Below are positions 26,401 to 35,100 of a stretch of DNA of 58,477 nt, in pieces (within the stretch, counting starts at the first letter, position 1; each line of letters opens with the position of its first letter). The notes under the pieces are model-generated. The model was not told the origin of the DNA. It saw only the letters and a program-made list of their open reading frames with translations, and ran no database searches. The stretch lies in contig JACKFC010000028.1 of the NCBI GenBank assembly GCA_020632665.1, positions 1 through 58,477 on the forward strand, written 5' to 3'. The position numbers and the translations under genes were made by a program. The DNA comes from Deltaproteobacteria bacterium (GTDB lineage: Bacteria; Myxococcota_A; UBA9042).

Positions 26401-29400
26401 CCCGGAGGGCGCGCGCGTTGAGCCCGACCTCGGCCGCCCGCACCGCCCCGACGACCCAGGCGTCGCCGTCGTCGCGCAGGCCAACCGCCCAGGCGCCGAC
26501 CTGCGGATCCGGCTGCGCCGAGGTGGGCGTCACGGCCTTGCCGGCGGCGGCGTAGAGCGCGCTGCCGGCGCGGTCGAAACGCTCGATCCACCACGCGCTG
26601 GCCGAGGGTTTGCTCGATTCGCCCTGCCACAGCCGACCGACCGCGAGGACGTCGCCCTGCTCGAGCGCGGCGACGCCCTGCAACGCCCCACTCCATCCCG
26701 CGACCTGGCGATCGAGGTGCAGCAGCCGAGGCTTGGCCCCGGCCGAGCACGCGCCGGATTTGCAGGTCGCGCCGACGGTGCAGCCGGCCCCATCGGCACA
26801 GGGCGCGCCGTCGCCCTCGGCGACCACCACGCATTGGAAGCCGCTGCCGCCGCTCGCCGCGACGCAGGTCGCCTTCTCGCACGGCCCGGTCGGCAGCTTG
26901 CAGACGACCGGCGCCCCCGCCTTGCAGGCGCCGGCTTGGCAGCGGTCGGTCGGCGTGCAGGGGTCGCCGTCGGCGTCGCAGAGCTTGTCGTCCTGCGCTT
27001 TGGCGTCGAAGGCACATTGCCCGGTCTTGCCGTCGCAGAGGTCGAGCGTGCAGGCGTTGCCGTCCTGACAATTGGCCTTGCCGTGGGTGCAGCCCTTGCC
27101 GGCGACGCAGGCGTCGGTCGTGCACAGGTCGCCGTCGTCGCAGAGGTTGGCCTGCCCGCCGCAGGAGCCGGCAGCGCAGACGTCGGGCGCGGTGCAGGGG
27201 TCGCCGTCGTCACACGGCTTGCCTTCGTTGGCTGCCTGCAGGGCGCAGCTGCCGGTCTTCGGATCGCAGGCCTTCTTGGCGCAGCTCCCCGGCGGCTGCT
27301 GGCCGCAGTTGACCACGGACGCGGGGTTGAAGGTGCATTTCGGCTGCTTGCCCGCGCTCTTGTCGCAATACCAGGTGCCGTTGCACTTGTCGCCGTCGTC
27401 CTTGCCCTCGCAATCGGCGTCCTGCTGGCATTCGCAGATCGACGCGCCGCCTTGGCAGAGGCCGCCGTAGCAGGTGTCCGAGGCGGTGCAGGCGTTGCCG
27501 TCGTCGCAGCCGACCAGGGGCATCGGCTCGCCCGGCGCCTTGACCTCCCAGCGACACTCGGTCCCGGCTTGGTTGCAGACCTCTTTCGCCTGCGCCACCG
27601 CGGTCGGGATGCACTGCCCACTGGCCGGATGGCAGGCGAGCTTGGTGCAGTCGGTGTTGCCGGCGGTCTTGCAGACCACGGTGGTCGCGGAGTTGGCTTG
27701 GCACAGGCCGCTCGCCTTGTCGCAATAGGGCAGGCCGTTGCATTGGTTGCCGTCGTCTTGGCCCTTGCAGTCGGCGTCGGTCGCGCATTTGCAGGTATTG
27801 GCCCCCCCGGTGCATGTGCCGGCCTCGCAGGTGGTGCCGGCGGTGCAGGCGTCGCCGTCATCGCAGGGGATATTCTTCTTGTTCGGGTCGGCGGCGGCTT
27901 GGATCTCGCGTCGACATTGCGCCTGACCGTCGCTGAGCGTGATGCAGATCGTCTCGACCTGCTCGACCGGGGTCGGCTTGCAGCTCCCCTTCGCCGACTT
28001 CGGATCGCAGGCGTTCTGCACGCAATCGCTATCGTCCACCGAAGGGCAGAAGACGGTGGTCGCCGGGTTGAGTTGGCATTGGCCGACCTGCGGATTGCAG
28101 AAGAGCGTGCCGTTGCACGGGTTGCCGTCTTCGAGCGTGGCGCAGTCGGCGTCTTTGCCGCACTTGCAGGTATTGGTCTTGCCCGCGGTGCAGACGCCCG
28201 CGGCGCAGGTATCGCCGGCGGTGCAGGCGTCCTCGTCGTCGCAGGCGACCGTCTTGCTCGGCGACCCCGGCGGCAGCAGCTTCCAGGCGCATTGCTGCGG
28301 GTCCTTTGCGTCGCAGACTTGCTGAAGCGTCTCGACGGCCTTTTCGTAGCACGCGCCGCTCGAAGGCAGGCAGACGCTCTTGCGGCAGGCGGTGTCGGCG
28401 CCAGTGGGGCATTGCACGATGGTCGCCGGGTTGACTTCGCATTGGCCGCTGGCGAGGTCGCAGTAGAGCGTGCCGTTGCAGAGGTCGCCGTCCTCGGATT
28501 TGGCGCAGTCGGCGTCGGTCTCGCATGCGCAGAGGTCCTTGCCGGTCGGGGTGCAGCTGCCGGCCTTGCACGCGGCGGCCTTGCAGGCGCCGGGGGCGGT
28601 ACAATCCTCGCCCTCGGCCACCGGCGTCATGGCGCAGACGCCGGTCTTCGGCGCGCAGAGGTTGTGGCTGCAGGCGGTGTCGTCGGTGGCGGCGCAGACC
28701 ACCACCGAGGCCGGATTCACGGTGCAGGCGGGGATGGGGCCGCTGGTATCGCAGTAGAGCGTGCCGTTGCAGAGGTCACCGTCCTCGAAGGCGGCGCAAT
28801 CGGCGGTGGTCTTGCAGACGCAGGCTTCGGTCGATGCGCCGGAGCACGTGCCGGCTTGGCAGTGATCGGCCGCGGTACACGGGTCGCCGTCGTCGCAGCC
28901 GAGGCCCTCGTACGCGGGGCTGTGGACGCAGCTCCCGTTGCTCGGATCGCAGGCGACGGCGGTGCAAGGCTGGCCGTCGTCGGCGCAGACCTTGGGCGCG
29001 CCATCGGCGACGCAGCGCCACGGGAATCCGGCCTTGTCGCAGCGCTCGGGCTGGCATTTGTCGCCGTCGCAATCCGCGTCGGCCTGGCAGCCGCAGAGGT
29101 CGGGCCCGGGTGCACAAGCCCCGGACGTGCAGCGGTCACCGACGGTGCAGGTGGCGCCGTCGTCGCACGGCAAGCCCTCCAGATCGATGCTGACGCACGC
29201 TCCTTGTAGGCATCGCCGCAGCGTGCATGCGTCGCCGGTCGAGGGGCAATCGCCGTCGCTGGAGCACGCCGCCCGGGTCGCTACGTCCGCGCCGTCCGCC
29301 TGGTCGACGACGGCCCCGTCGACAGCGCCGAGGTCGCCGAGATCGGTGCCCGCGTCGAGGGCATTGGCCTGCGACGACGGCTCGCCGGCGCAGCCGACGC

Positions 29401-29485
29401 CCAGGAGCAGCGTGCAGCCGAGGATGACGTGGAACGCAGCGCGCCACCCAGGGCGCACCGTGTGGTCGATTGGATGAGCGGGCAC
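23471..29485 (-). CDS. Giant Cys-rich lipoprotein with two beta-propellers and a C-type-lectin-like domain
   Basis: 2004 aa. GTG at 29485 is the start, with GGAG 7 nt upstream. The signal peptide ends in lipobox LLLGVGC. Order: Asp/Ala linker; Cys-rich modules (about 75-910) repeating DGDLCNGTLYCD...NPATVVxCP...PKTGxC...CDDGxxCTxGDxCxxGxC; propeller 1 (about 915-1280; repeated DAWVVGAVR, WWVAGATT, WWARIDGSGNRQWQR blades); a short Cys-rich hinge; propeller 2 (about 1350-1730); another Cys-rich block; and a C-type-lectin-like domain (about 1830-1975; GGRCLAAAFLGYGNRDKAVAGC, ASLHDAAETHEGARI, WTGGFKPD, WAWADGSTVDY). It probably presents a ligand-binding tip on a stiff stalk. Its architecture closely parallels the lipoprotein at 53722-58473, implying paralogy. 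It lies 109 nt upstream of the next lipoprotein gene on the same strand. Confidence 0.85.
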   Translation of the reverse strand: MPAHPIDHTVRPGWRAAFHVILGCTLLLGVGCAGEPSSQANALDAGTDLGDLGAVDGAVVDQADGADVATRAACSSDGDCPSTGDACTLRRCLQGACVSIDLEGLPCDDGATCTVGDRCTSGACAPGPDLCGCQADADCDGDKCQPERCDKAGFPWRCVADGAPKVCADDGQPCTAVACDPSNGSCVHSPAYEGLGCDDGDPCTAADHCQAGTCSGASTEACVCKTTADCAAFEDGDLCNGTLYCDTSGPIPACTVNPASVVVCAATDDTACSHNLCAPKTGVCAMTPVAEGEDCTAPGACKAAACKAGSCTPTGKDLCACETDADCAKSEDGDLCNGTLYCDLASGQCEVNPATIVQCPTGADTACRKSVCLPSSGACYEKAVETLQQVCDAKDPQQCAWKLLPPGSPSKTVACDDEDACTAGDTCAAGVCTAGKTNTCKCGKDADCATLEDGNPCNGTLFCNPQVGQCQLNPATTVFCPSVDDSDCVQNACDPKSAKGSCKPTPVEQVETICITLSDGQAQCRREIQAAADPNKKNIPCDDGDACTAGTTCEAGTCTGGANTCKCATDADCKGQDDGNQCNGLPYCDKASGLCQANSATTVVCKTAGNTDCTKLACHPASGQCIPTAVAQAKEVCNQAGTECRWEVKAPGEPMPLVGCDDGNACTASDTCYGGLCQGGASICECQQDADCEGKDDGDKCNGTWYCDKSAGKQPKCTFNPASVVNCGQQPPGSCAKKACDPKTGSCALQAANEGKPCDDGDPCTAPDVCAAGSCGGQANLCDDGDLCTTDACVAGKGCTHGKANCQDGNACTLDLCDGKTGQCAFDAKAQDDKLCDADGDPCTPTDRCQAGACKAGAPVVCKLPTGPCEKATCVAASGGSGFQCVVVAEGDGAPCADGAGCTVGATCKSGACSAGAKPRLLHLDRQVAGWSGALQGVAALEQGDVLAVGRLWQGESSKPSASAWWIERFDRAGSALYAAAGKAVTPTSAQPDPQVGAWAVGLRDDGDAWVVGAVRAAEVGLNARALRVATADGKTIGSTDVGAKGSDEAAFALAVLPGGAAILAGSRDSGTGPTPWIARLTAAGGFVWQATPFSGSGRVVDAAAVAETGAALLIADGTGASAVGQLRSVLADGKAGPLSATLQRTGGWSPRALAPAAGGWWVAGATTVTAGATTTSRPHWARLDTAGSVLWQRVGEVEGDAAAIAVDAAGAVLAGSRNDSGGNDDAWWARIDGSGNRQWQRTADGGAADGLAGLVLADDGDWVAVGLREIAGKRHGLLARTDAFGHASCAAAGGCVGKSAADCGDDKACTADDCHPSKGCQHTAVDDFVCDPKDGCSIDGQCKGGSCNPGEVGKLFAKAIAHAPGWHFAGVAPLAGGGFAVAAHQDDFEGQQPRTAWLVRFDEAGSKVDEFEIFANTTSGNGTKGVRVTALAGRADGGFAVGVSQVLGDGPLSQPRLVGVDAKGAVQWTHVPGFKLCANGIVQRLGSYPNGDLYDVRLCPNETGSRTRSYALRRKGTSGVAVWVETQARVDLVGGDLDLLDGVVVGTETLWLVGGIHGGLDATKAKRNGAAVALDGQGNRLWERIYAERAATQLHAIGATSDGALVAVGWRDDAGTRRPWLLGLGAEGKVMWQRAVMQGPSTEPVALVSLADGALLLAGTQRKGLLDAAWVGRFDALGELVRESTFEVGLVASVAPHSAIALSDGTALFVGDASVGGLAHGMVARADRWGHVGCKASAGCLLQTPTSCDDGKACTTDACATGACTHATAACSDGDPCTTDSCDAATGCAHGSSACDDGKPCTADVCDPLEGCVHLAIPGCTANDPCQVPSCAPASCDGEVIGGRCLAAAFLGYGNRDKAVAGCAATGRVLASLHDAAETHEGARITQAANGDQITSYWTGGFKPDLGTAWAWADGSTVDYSGTSGYKPLSPSDAQYFAMSIHVQVSTDAFTSYWQVGNAKSNLSAMPLCVGMPKASCTTKAAPDGTPCGSGASCAAGVCKTTP

Positions 29486-29656
29486 AGCGCATCTCCGGCG
29501 TCGAGGGCCCGAGGGAGATCAGCGCGAAGCCAGCGAATCGGACCGAATTGGCAATGAATCGTAGCAGCAGCCCCGACCGTGCCGCCAGCCTGCGCAGTCG
29601 CGCGTCCGGCGCGCTCGAACCCGGAAGGACGGCAAGGTCGCCAGCGAGCGCTTCGA

Positions 29657-30343
29657 CTACGCCAAGGGCTGAGCGATGCCTCCGCCGATGACGACGGCGT
29701 GGATATCCGCAACTTCGAGCACGGCAGGGGCCTCACCATGGCGCGCGACGGCGAGCATCGCCTGCGCCAGCTGCGGCGAGGTCGAGGCCGCGTTGGGTGC
29801 GACGGTGCGCAGACCTCGGATGGCCCAGCCGAGGCCGGCGTACATCGCCCGGTAGAGCGCGACGCGCGACTGCACCCCGCGCTCGGGTAGGATGGCGCCG
29901 GGCCGAAAGCAGTGCACCGAGCGCCAGGGCATCGCCAGCACCGCGTCCTCTGCCTCGGCTTTGACCCGCTGCCACATCGCCCTGCCCTCGCGGTTGCTCC
30001 CCGCGCCAGAGACGAAGCACATCCGCATCGCCGGGTTGGCCGCGAGCAGCGCCTTCGAGGCGGCGACGGTGATCTCGACGGTGAAGCGGCGGTAGTCGGC
30101 CTCGCTCATGCCGGAGGACGGCACGCCGAGGCACCAGAGGCAGGCGTCGACATCGGCGAACTCGGATTGCACCGCGGAGAAGTCGAGGAAGTCGGCGTGG
30201 ACCAGCTCGCGCAGCTTCGCGTGTTCGCGGCCCGTGGGGCGCCGGCCGACCGCGAGGACCGAGGTGACCTGCGGATCGTCGAAGGCCTCGAGCAAGACCG
30301 CCGCGCCGATCATGCCGGTCGCGCCGAAGACGACGATCTTCAT
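29657..30343 (-). CDS. NAD(P)-binding Rossmann-fold protein (NmrA/HTATIP2-like, atypical SDR)
   Basis: 228 aa starting MKIVVFGATGMIGAAVLLEA, with the GxxGxxG dinucleotide-binding motif of atypical short-chain dehydrogenases. The later SGAGSNREGRAMWQRVKAEAEDAV resembles the Ser...Lys region of HTATIP2/NmrA-like proteins, where the canonical Tyr is replaced by Trp or absent, and HCFRPGAILPERG follows. Cytoplasmic; substrate unknown. The 26 nt immediately before its ATG are a copy of the metH 3' end (25/26 identical). With metH placed directly upstream, the metH stop would overlap this start as ATGA, so the gene was probably once translationally coupled to metH. Confidence 0.8.
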   Translation of the reverse strand: MKIVVFGATGMIGAAVLLEAFDDPQVTSVLAVGRRPTGREHAKLRELVHADFLDFSAVQSEFADVDACLWCLGVPSSGMSEADYRRFTVEITVAASKALLAANPAMRMCFVSGAGSNREGRAMWQRVKAEAEDAVLAMPWRSVHCFRPGAILPERGVQSRVALYRAMYAGLGWAIRGLRTVAPNAASTSPQLAQAMLAVARHGEAPAVLEVADIHAVVIGGGIAQPLA

Positions 30344-30367
30344 CCCACCACCTCCACGCTGCCCTCG
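30342..30367 (+). repeat. Direct repeat, left copy (attachment-like site)
   Basis: 26 bp matching 32163-32188 at 25 of 26 positions (one C/T difference at position 11). This copy ends at the ATG of the Rossmann-fold gene. Read on the minus strand it encodes the same residues, EGSVEVVG, that end MetH. It bounds the ATPase/TOPRIM module and lies in the same orientation as the right copy. Confidence 0.88.
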
Positions 30368-30373
30368 CTCGGT

Positions 30374-30949
30374 CTATTCGCCGGCCAAGTCGAGAAAGGC
30401 GAGCAATTCACGCAGCGCGGGGCATGCTCTCGCTGCGCGTTCGAGATCGAGAAGCCCTGCGAGTTCGCGGTTGTCGTTGGTCGAGTAGTGCGGTCGCCTG
30501 CCACCGCGACGCGAAAGGGCCACGAGCTGTTCCTTCGGTCCTCGAATGGCATGCGGATTGCGGTGTGCACGCTGTGGTCGACCCGCCACCTTTGCGAGCA
30601 CGTCCGGACACGACCAGAACCAGGCCTCGAGTTCTTCGACGGGGATGCAGAGCAGGTGCTCGAGCGTCGCATCCGCAACCACTCTGCGCAGACGGTGTCG
30701 AAGGTCGCTCTCGTCGTGAAGCTCTCCGGATCCGCGGTCCCGATCGAGATCATGAAGGATGACAACATGGCGGACGTCGCGACGCTGGAGGTCGGCGATC
30801 CACCGGCTGCCCTTGCGGTGCAATTCGCCCGCGCCGCGCCCATGGTGGACCTTGAACGAGAAGGCGCCCGGCTTGTATCGGTTGGCAATGACCTTCAGGA
30901 CATCGATGTCGGTCGCGTCCTCGGCGAGAATGCCGAGGCTACGACTCAT
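30374..30949 (-). CDS. TOPRIM-domain protein (DUF4276-like), effector candidate of a two-gene ATPase system
   Basis: 191 aa from MSRSLGILAEDATDIDVLKVI. The start ATG 30949 has GGGGAGG 5 nt upstream and lies inside the end of the ATPase gene (11-nt overlap), so the two are translationally coupled. The N-terminal acidic residue in LAED, followed by VVILHDLDRDRG with the DxD pair at about 67 and 69, fits a TOPRIM-like metal site, and PVEELEAWFW is typical of DUF4276 proteins. TOPRIM partners of SMC/ABC-type ATPases act as nucleases in several anti-phage systems; here that role is inferred from the motif and the pairing. Its stop is 6 nt before the left direct repeat. An alternative is an uncharacterised nucleotide-metabolism role. 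Confidence 0.72.
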   Translation of the reverse strand: MSRSLGILAEDATDIDVLKVIANRYKPGAFSFKVHHGRGAGELHRKGSRWIADLQRRDVRHVVILHDLDRDRGSGELHDESDLRHRLRRVVADATLEHLLCIPVEELEAWFWSCPDVLAKVAGRPQRAHRNPHAIRGPKEQLVALSRRGGRRPHYSTNDNRELAGLLDLERAARACPALRELLAFLDLAGE

Positions 30950-32099
30950 CGAGGCCTCCCCGGTAGACGAAATCTGCGAGGTCGCCGTCATCTTCGAGAT
31001 ATGCGACGACGCGCCTCTGCTCGTCCTCGGTCAGCTGGCGAGCCACGGGATGGTCGTCCTGCCACGTGACGAGGCGCAGGCTCTTCGGGTTGGCCCAAGA
31101 AACGACCTCCGGCGAGTGCGTCGCGAGCACGATCTGCTTCTCGCTGGCGTAAGTCTCGAACTCGGCGAGCAACCGTCGCAGCAAGCCGGGGTGGACGCCG
31201 GTCTCCGGCTCATCGATGAGGACGACGGTCGCTTCCGGATCGACGAGACTGGCTACAATTTCATAGATCCGCAGCGTGCCGTCGCTGTGGTAGCCGAGAT
31301 TCACGCCACCTGCAGTCAAGACTGCGATATCGGCGAATGCGGCGGAGTCGTCTCGACGTTCGAATGCGAGATCCCCATCAATACCGATGCGACGGCAGAC
31401 GGCTTCGAATTCTCTACGCTCCGGCGCGTCGTGGTCTGCCCAATCGCAGAGCCGATTGCCGAGCTGCCGGACCCGTTCATCGTCAGTATCGCATGCCCAC
31501 GACGCCACCGCTTCACCTGCACGAAGATGACCCGCCCGTTGGCTGCGCCGGGTGAAGAGGACGCGCTCTCGTCCCCCGTAGCGTGGCAGGCCTGCACGGA
31601 CCAGCCGCACCCCGAGAAGGAGGCGGCGGGTCCCCACCGCTTCATTCGGCAATTCCGCACCGCCATCGTGCAGGAACGTCACATGACGCGGCCACGCCTT
31701 CTTCTGCTTGCCGTTGAGTTCGAGGCCGGTCGCTCCTCCACCGAGGTCCTTGGTCCACAAACAGCTCGTGTCGCTGCGGAAGAACTCTCCGATGTAGTCG
31801 AACGAAGCAGAGAGTCCGTACCAGTAGTCCTGCGCGCCATCAAGGGTCCTGATCAGCACGAAGCGGCCGTCGTCGCCTGCGAATGTTTCGATTCCATTTG
31901 GAGCTGCCGCGAAGGCCGCTGCCTCGAGTAGGACGGATTTGCCAGCAGCATTGCGGCCGAACAAGACCGTGACGTCCGACTCCAATTCAACGCCGCGGTA
32001 GGCGCCCGTGTCCACGGCCGGTTCCAGCGTGTGGTCCGCTGCGAAGCCAATCCCGGTCATCAGTGGCCGAGAATTCTTCGAATGTGGCGATTCTACCAT
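30939..32099 (-). CDS. SMC/ABC-type AAA ATPase (AAA_15/AAA_21-like), partner of the TOPRIM protein
   Basis: About 386 aa from MVESPHSKNSRPLMTGIG; GGGGAG 6-7 nt before ATG 32099 supports this start over the longer frame. Walker A is FGRNAAGKS (about residues 47-55). An ABC-signature-like segment YHSDGTLRIYEIVASL (about 271-286) precedes Walker B TVVLIDEPETGVHPG (about 292-304), and LATHSPEVV (about 327-334) carries the switch His. This is the single-chain RecF/OLD/AAA_15 layout seen in defence ATPases such as AriA, RloA/AbiLi-like and OLD-family proteins. It would bind nucleic acid or a phage protein and gate the TOPRIM partner; that is inference. It overlaps the next gene by 11 nt. It sits between the 26-bp direct repeats at the metH 3' end. 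Confidence 0.8.
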   Translation of the reverse strand: MVESPHSKNSRPLMTGIGFAADHTLEPAVDTGAYRGVELESDVTVLFGRNAAGKSVLLEAAAFAAAPNGIETFAGDDGRFVLIRTLDGAQDYWYGLSASFDYIGEFFRSDTSCLWTKDLGGGATGLELNGKQKKAWPRHVTFLHDGGAELPNEAVGTRRLLLGVRLVRAGLPRYGGRERVLFTRRSQRAGHLRAGEAVASWACDTDDERVRQLGNRLCDWADHDAPERREFEAVCRRIGIDGDLAFERRDDSAAFADIAVLTAGGVNLGYHSDGTLRIYEIVASLVDPEATVVLIDEPETGVHPGLLRRLLAEFETYASEKQIVLATHSPEVVSWANPKSLRLVTWQDDHPVARQLTEDEQRRVVAYLEDDGDLADFVYRGGLDES

Positions 32100-32160
32100 T
32101 GCGAACTCCCCTGGCCACGGTAGGCGACTGCCCGCGCTCCGGCAACACGAAGTGCAGACC

Positions 32161-35100
32161 CTATCCCACCACTTCCACGCTGCCCTCGAGCCAACGCCGG
32201 GCCGTCTCGATCGGCTCACCGCGGCGACGGGCGTAGTCTGCCAACTGGTCCGCGCCGATCGCGCCGATGCCGAAGTAGCGCGCCTCGGGATGGGCGAAAT
32301 ACCAGCCCGAGACCGAGGCCGCCGGCCACATCGCCAGGCTCTCGGTGAGCGTCACGCCGGTCGTGGCCGCGGCGTCGGTCAGCGCCCAGAGCGCCTCCTT
32401 GCCGCGGTGGTCCGGGCAGGCCGGGTAGCCGGGTGCCGGCCGGATGCCGCGGTAGCGCATCGCGATGAGGCCGTCGTTGTCGAGGTCCTCGTCCGGGGCG
32501 TAGGCCCAGAGCGTGCGGCGAACGTGCGCGTGCAACCACTCGGCGAAGGCCTCGGCGAGGCGGTCGGCCAGCGCTTCGAGCAAGATCGCCTCGTCGTCGT
32601 GGTGCGCGGCGCGCAGGGCGGCGACCCTCTCGTGCACGCCATGGCCGGTGGTGACGACGAAGGCGCCGAGCCAATCGCAGGCTGCGCCGTCCACGTTGGC
32701 CGTGTTCGTCGCCGTGGTGGCGTCGGGGAGCGGGCGGAGGTAGTCGGCGAGCGCGAGGCGAGGGCCGCTGCCGACCCGCTGCTGCCGCAGGCCGTGGATC
32801 GTCGCCAGCGGGTGGCGGAGATCCGGCTGCTCTGCGGCATAGACGCGGATATCGTCGCCGTCGGCGAAGGCCGGGAAGAGCCCGACCACGCCGCGCGGGC
32901 GGATCCACCCTTCCGCTACGATGCGGTCGAGCATCGCCTGCGCCTCGGCGAAGAGCGTCCGCGCCGTCTCGCCCTGCTGCGCGTCCTGCAGGATGGCCGG
33001 ATACGCGCCGCGCAGCTCCCAGGTCTGGAAGAACGGCGTCCAATCGATGAAGTCCCGCAGGGTCGCCACCGAGACGTCGTCGATCGGCGTGATCCCGGGC
33101 CGGGCGGGGATGGGCGCCGAAGCCGCACCAGCTGCGAAGGCGCGGGCACGGGCGTCTTCGAGCGGCAGCAGCTTCGCCGCCGGTCGCGCCGCGCGTTTGG
33201 CCCGCACCGCGGCGAGCTCGGCCGCGTTCTCTGCCGCGAACGCCGCGCGCTCTTCGCCGAGCAGGGCCGTCACCACGCCAGGCGCGCGCGAAGCGTCGGG
33301 GACCCACACGACCGGCGCGCCGCTCGGCCGCACCGGCTCGACCTTGAGCGCGGTGTGCACCTTCGACGTCGTCGCGCCGCCGATCAGCAGCGGCAGCGTG
33401 ACGCCCTGGCGCTCCATCTCGCTGGCGAAATGCACCATCTCGTGCAGCGACGGCGTGATCAGGCCGGAGAGCCCGATCACGTCGACGCCGTGTTCGCGGG
33501 CGGCGTCGAGGATGCGCTCTGCCGGCACCATCACGCCGAGGTCGATGACCTCGTAGCCGTTGCAGGCCAGCACCACACCCACGATATTCTTACCGATATC
33601 GTGGACGTCGCCCTTCACGGTGGCGAGCAGGACACGGCCCGCGGCGCGTCCCCCGCCGGCGGCCTTCTCGGCCTCCATCGCCGGCTGCAGCCAAGCGACG
33701 GCCTTCTTCATCACCCGCGCCGACTTGACCACCTGCGGCAAGAACATCCGGCCGGCGCCGAAGCGCTCGCCGACCACGGCCATGCCGGCCATCAGCGGCC
33801 CTTCGATGACGAGCAGCGGCCGCCCCAGCGCGGCGAGGGCCTCTTCGGTGTCGGCCTCGATGTATTTGTCGACGCCGTGGACCAGCGCGTGCTCCAGGCG
33901 GCCTTCGACCGGCAAGCTGCGCCAGGCCGCCTCTTCGGCCTCGGCGCGGCCTTTGCCCTGCCCTTTGACCTGTTCGGCGAGCTCGACCAGGCGCTCGGTG
34001 GCGTCGTCGCGGCGGTCGAAGAGCACATCCTCGACGGCCTCGCGCAGCACCCGGTCGATCTCGTCGTAGAGCTGCACCCGACCGGCGTTGACGATGCCCA
34101 TGTCGAGGCCGGCGGCGATGGCGTGCTTGAGGAAGGCGGCGTGCATCGCCTCGCGGACGATGTCGTTGCCGCGGAAGGCGAAGCTGACGTTCGAGATGCC
34201 GCCGGACGCCAGCACGCCCGGGCGGCGGCGCTTGATCTCGCGCACGGCCTCGATGAATTCGACGGCGTAGCGGCGGTGCTCGTCGATGCCGGTGCCGACG
34301 GTGAGCACGTTCGGGTCGACGATGATGTCCTCGGGCGCCCAGCCGTCGGCGAGCAAGATGCCGATGGCGCGGTCGAGGATGGCGACGCGGCGCGGCAGGG
34401 TGTCGGCCTGACCCTGCTCGTCGAAGGCCATCACCACCAGCGCCGCGCCGTAGTTGCGGACGATGGCGGCGCGCTCGCGGAAGATGGCCTCGCCGTCCTT
34501 GAGCGAGAGCGAGTTGACCACCGAGCGGCCTTGGAGGTTCTGCAGCCCGGCGACGATGGTCGCGAAGTCGCTGGAGTCGACCATCACCGGGATCTTGACG
34601 ATATCGGGCTCGGCGGAGAGCAGCCGGGTGAAGCGCTCCATCGCCGTCGGGCCGTCGATCAGGCCGTCGTCGAGGTTGACGTCCAAGATCTGCGCGCCGT
34701 TCTCGACCTGATCGCGGGCGACCTCGACCGCAGCGGCGTAGTCACCGGCGCGGATCATCCGGGCGAAGGCGCGCGAGCCGGCGATATTGGTCCGCTCGCC
34801 GACGTTGACGAAGCGGATCTCGGGCGTCTTCTCGAAGGGCAGCAGCCCCGAGAGGTGCAGCCGACGCGGCGGCGGTGGCGCGTCGGCGTAGAGCGCCGGC
34901 ACGTGCCGCGGCGGCAGGCCCCGCACCGCCTCAGCCATCGCGCGGACGTGATCCGGCGTGGTGCCGCAGCAACCGCCGACCAGGTTCAGCAGCCCCTGCC
35001 GGGCGAAATCGCCCAGGACCGCGGCCATCGCCGAGGCGTCGTCGTTGTATTCGCCGAGCTCGTCGGGCAGGCCAGCGTTCGGATAGCAGAGCACCGGCAG

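Larger units (their letters stand above)
30342..32188 (-). mobile_element. Candidate integrase-less cassette carrying an ATPase + TOPRIM module, inserted at the metH 3' end
   Basis: The two 26-bp direct repeats are 1821 bp apart (start to start) and enclose exactly two genes, both transcribed in the direction of metH. The insert leaves metH with an intact C-terminus (EGSVEVVG) and leaves a duplicate of those codons in front of the next gene. The enclosed DNA visibly uses more A/T and less biased third positions than its neighbours. No integrase, transposase or inverted termini are seen inside, so mobilisation would have to be in trans or by recombination between the repeats. The element assignment is inference from the repeat geometry. 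Confidence 0.6.

Noticed and set aside
25946..29209. A 1087-aa plus-strand frame opposite the propeller/lectin lipoprotein
   Set aside because: Ala/Gly/Val-rich shadow of the minus-strand Cys-rich repeats; no start signals.
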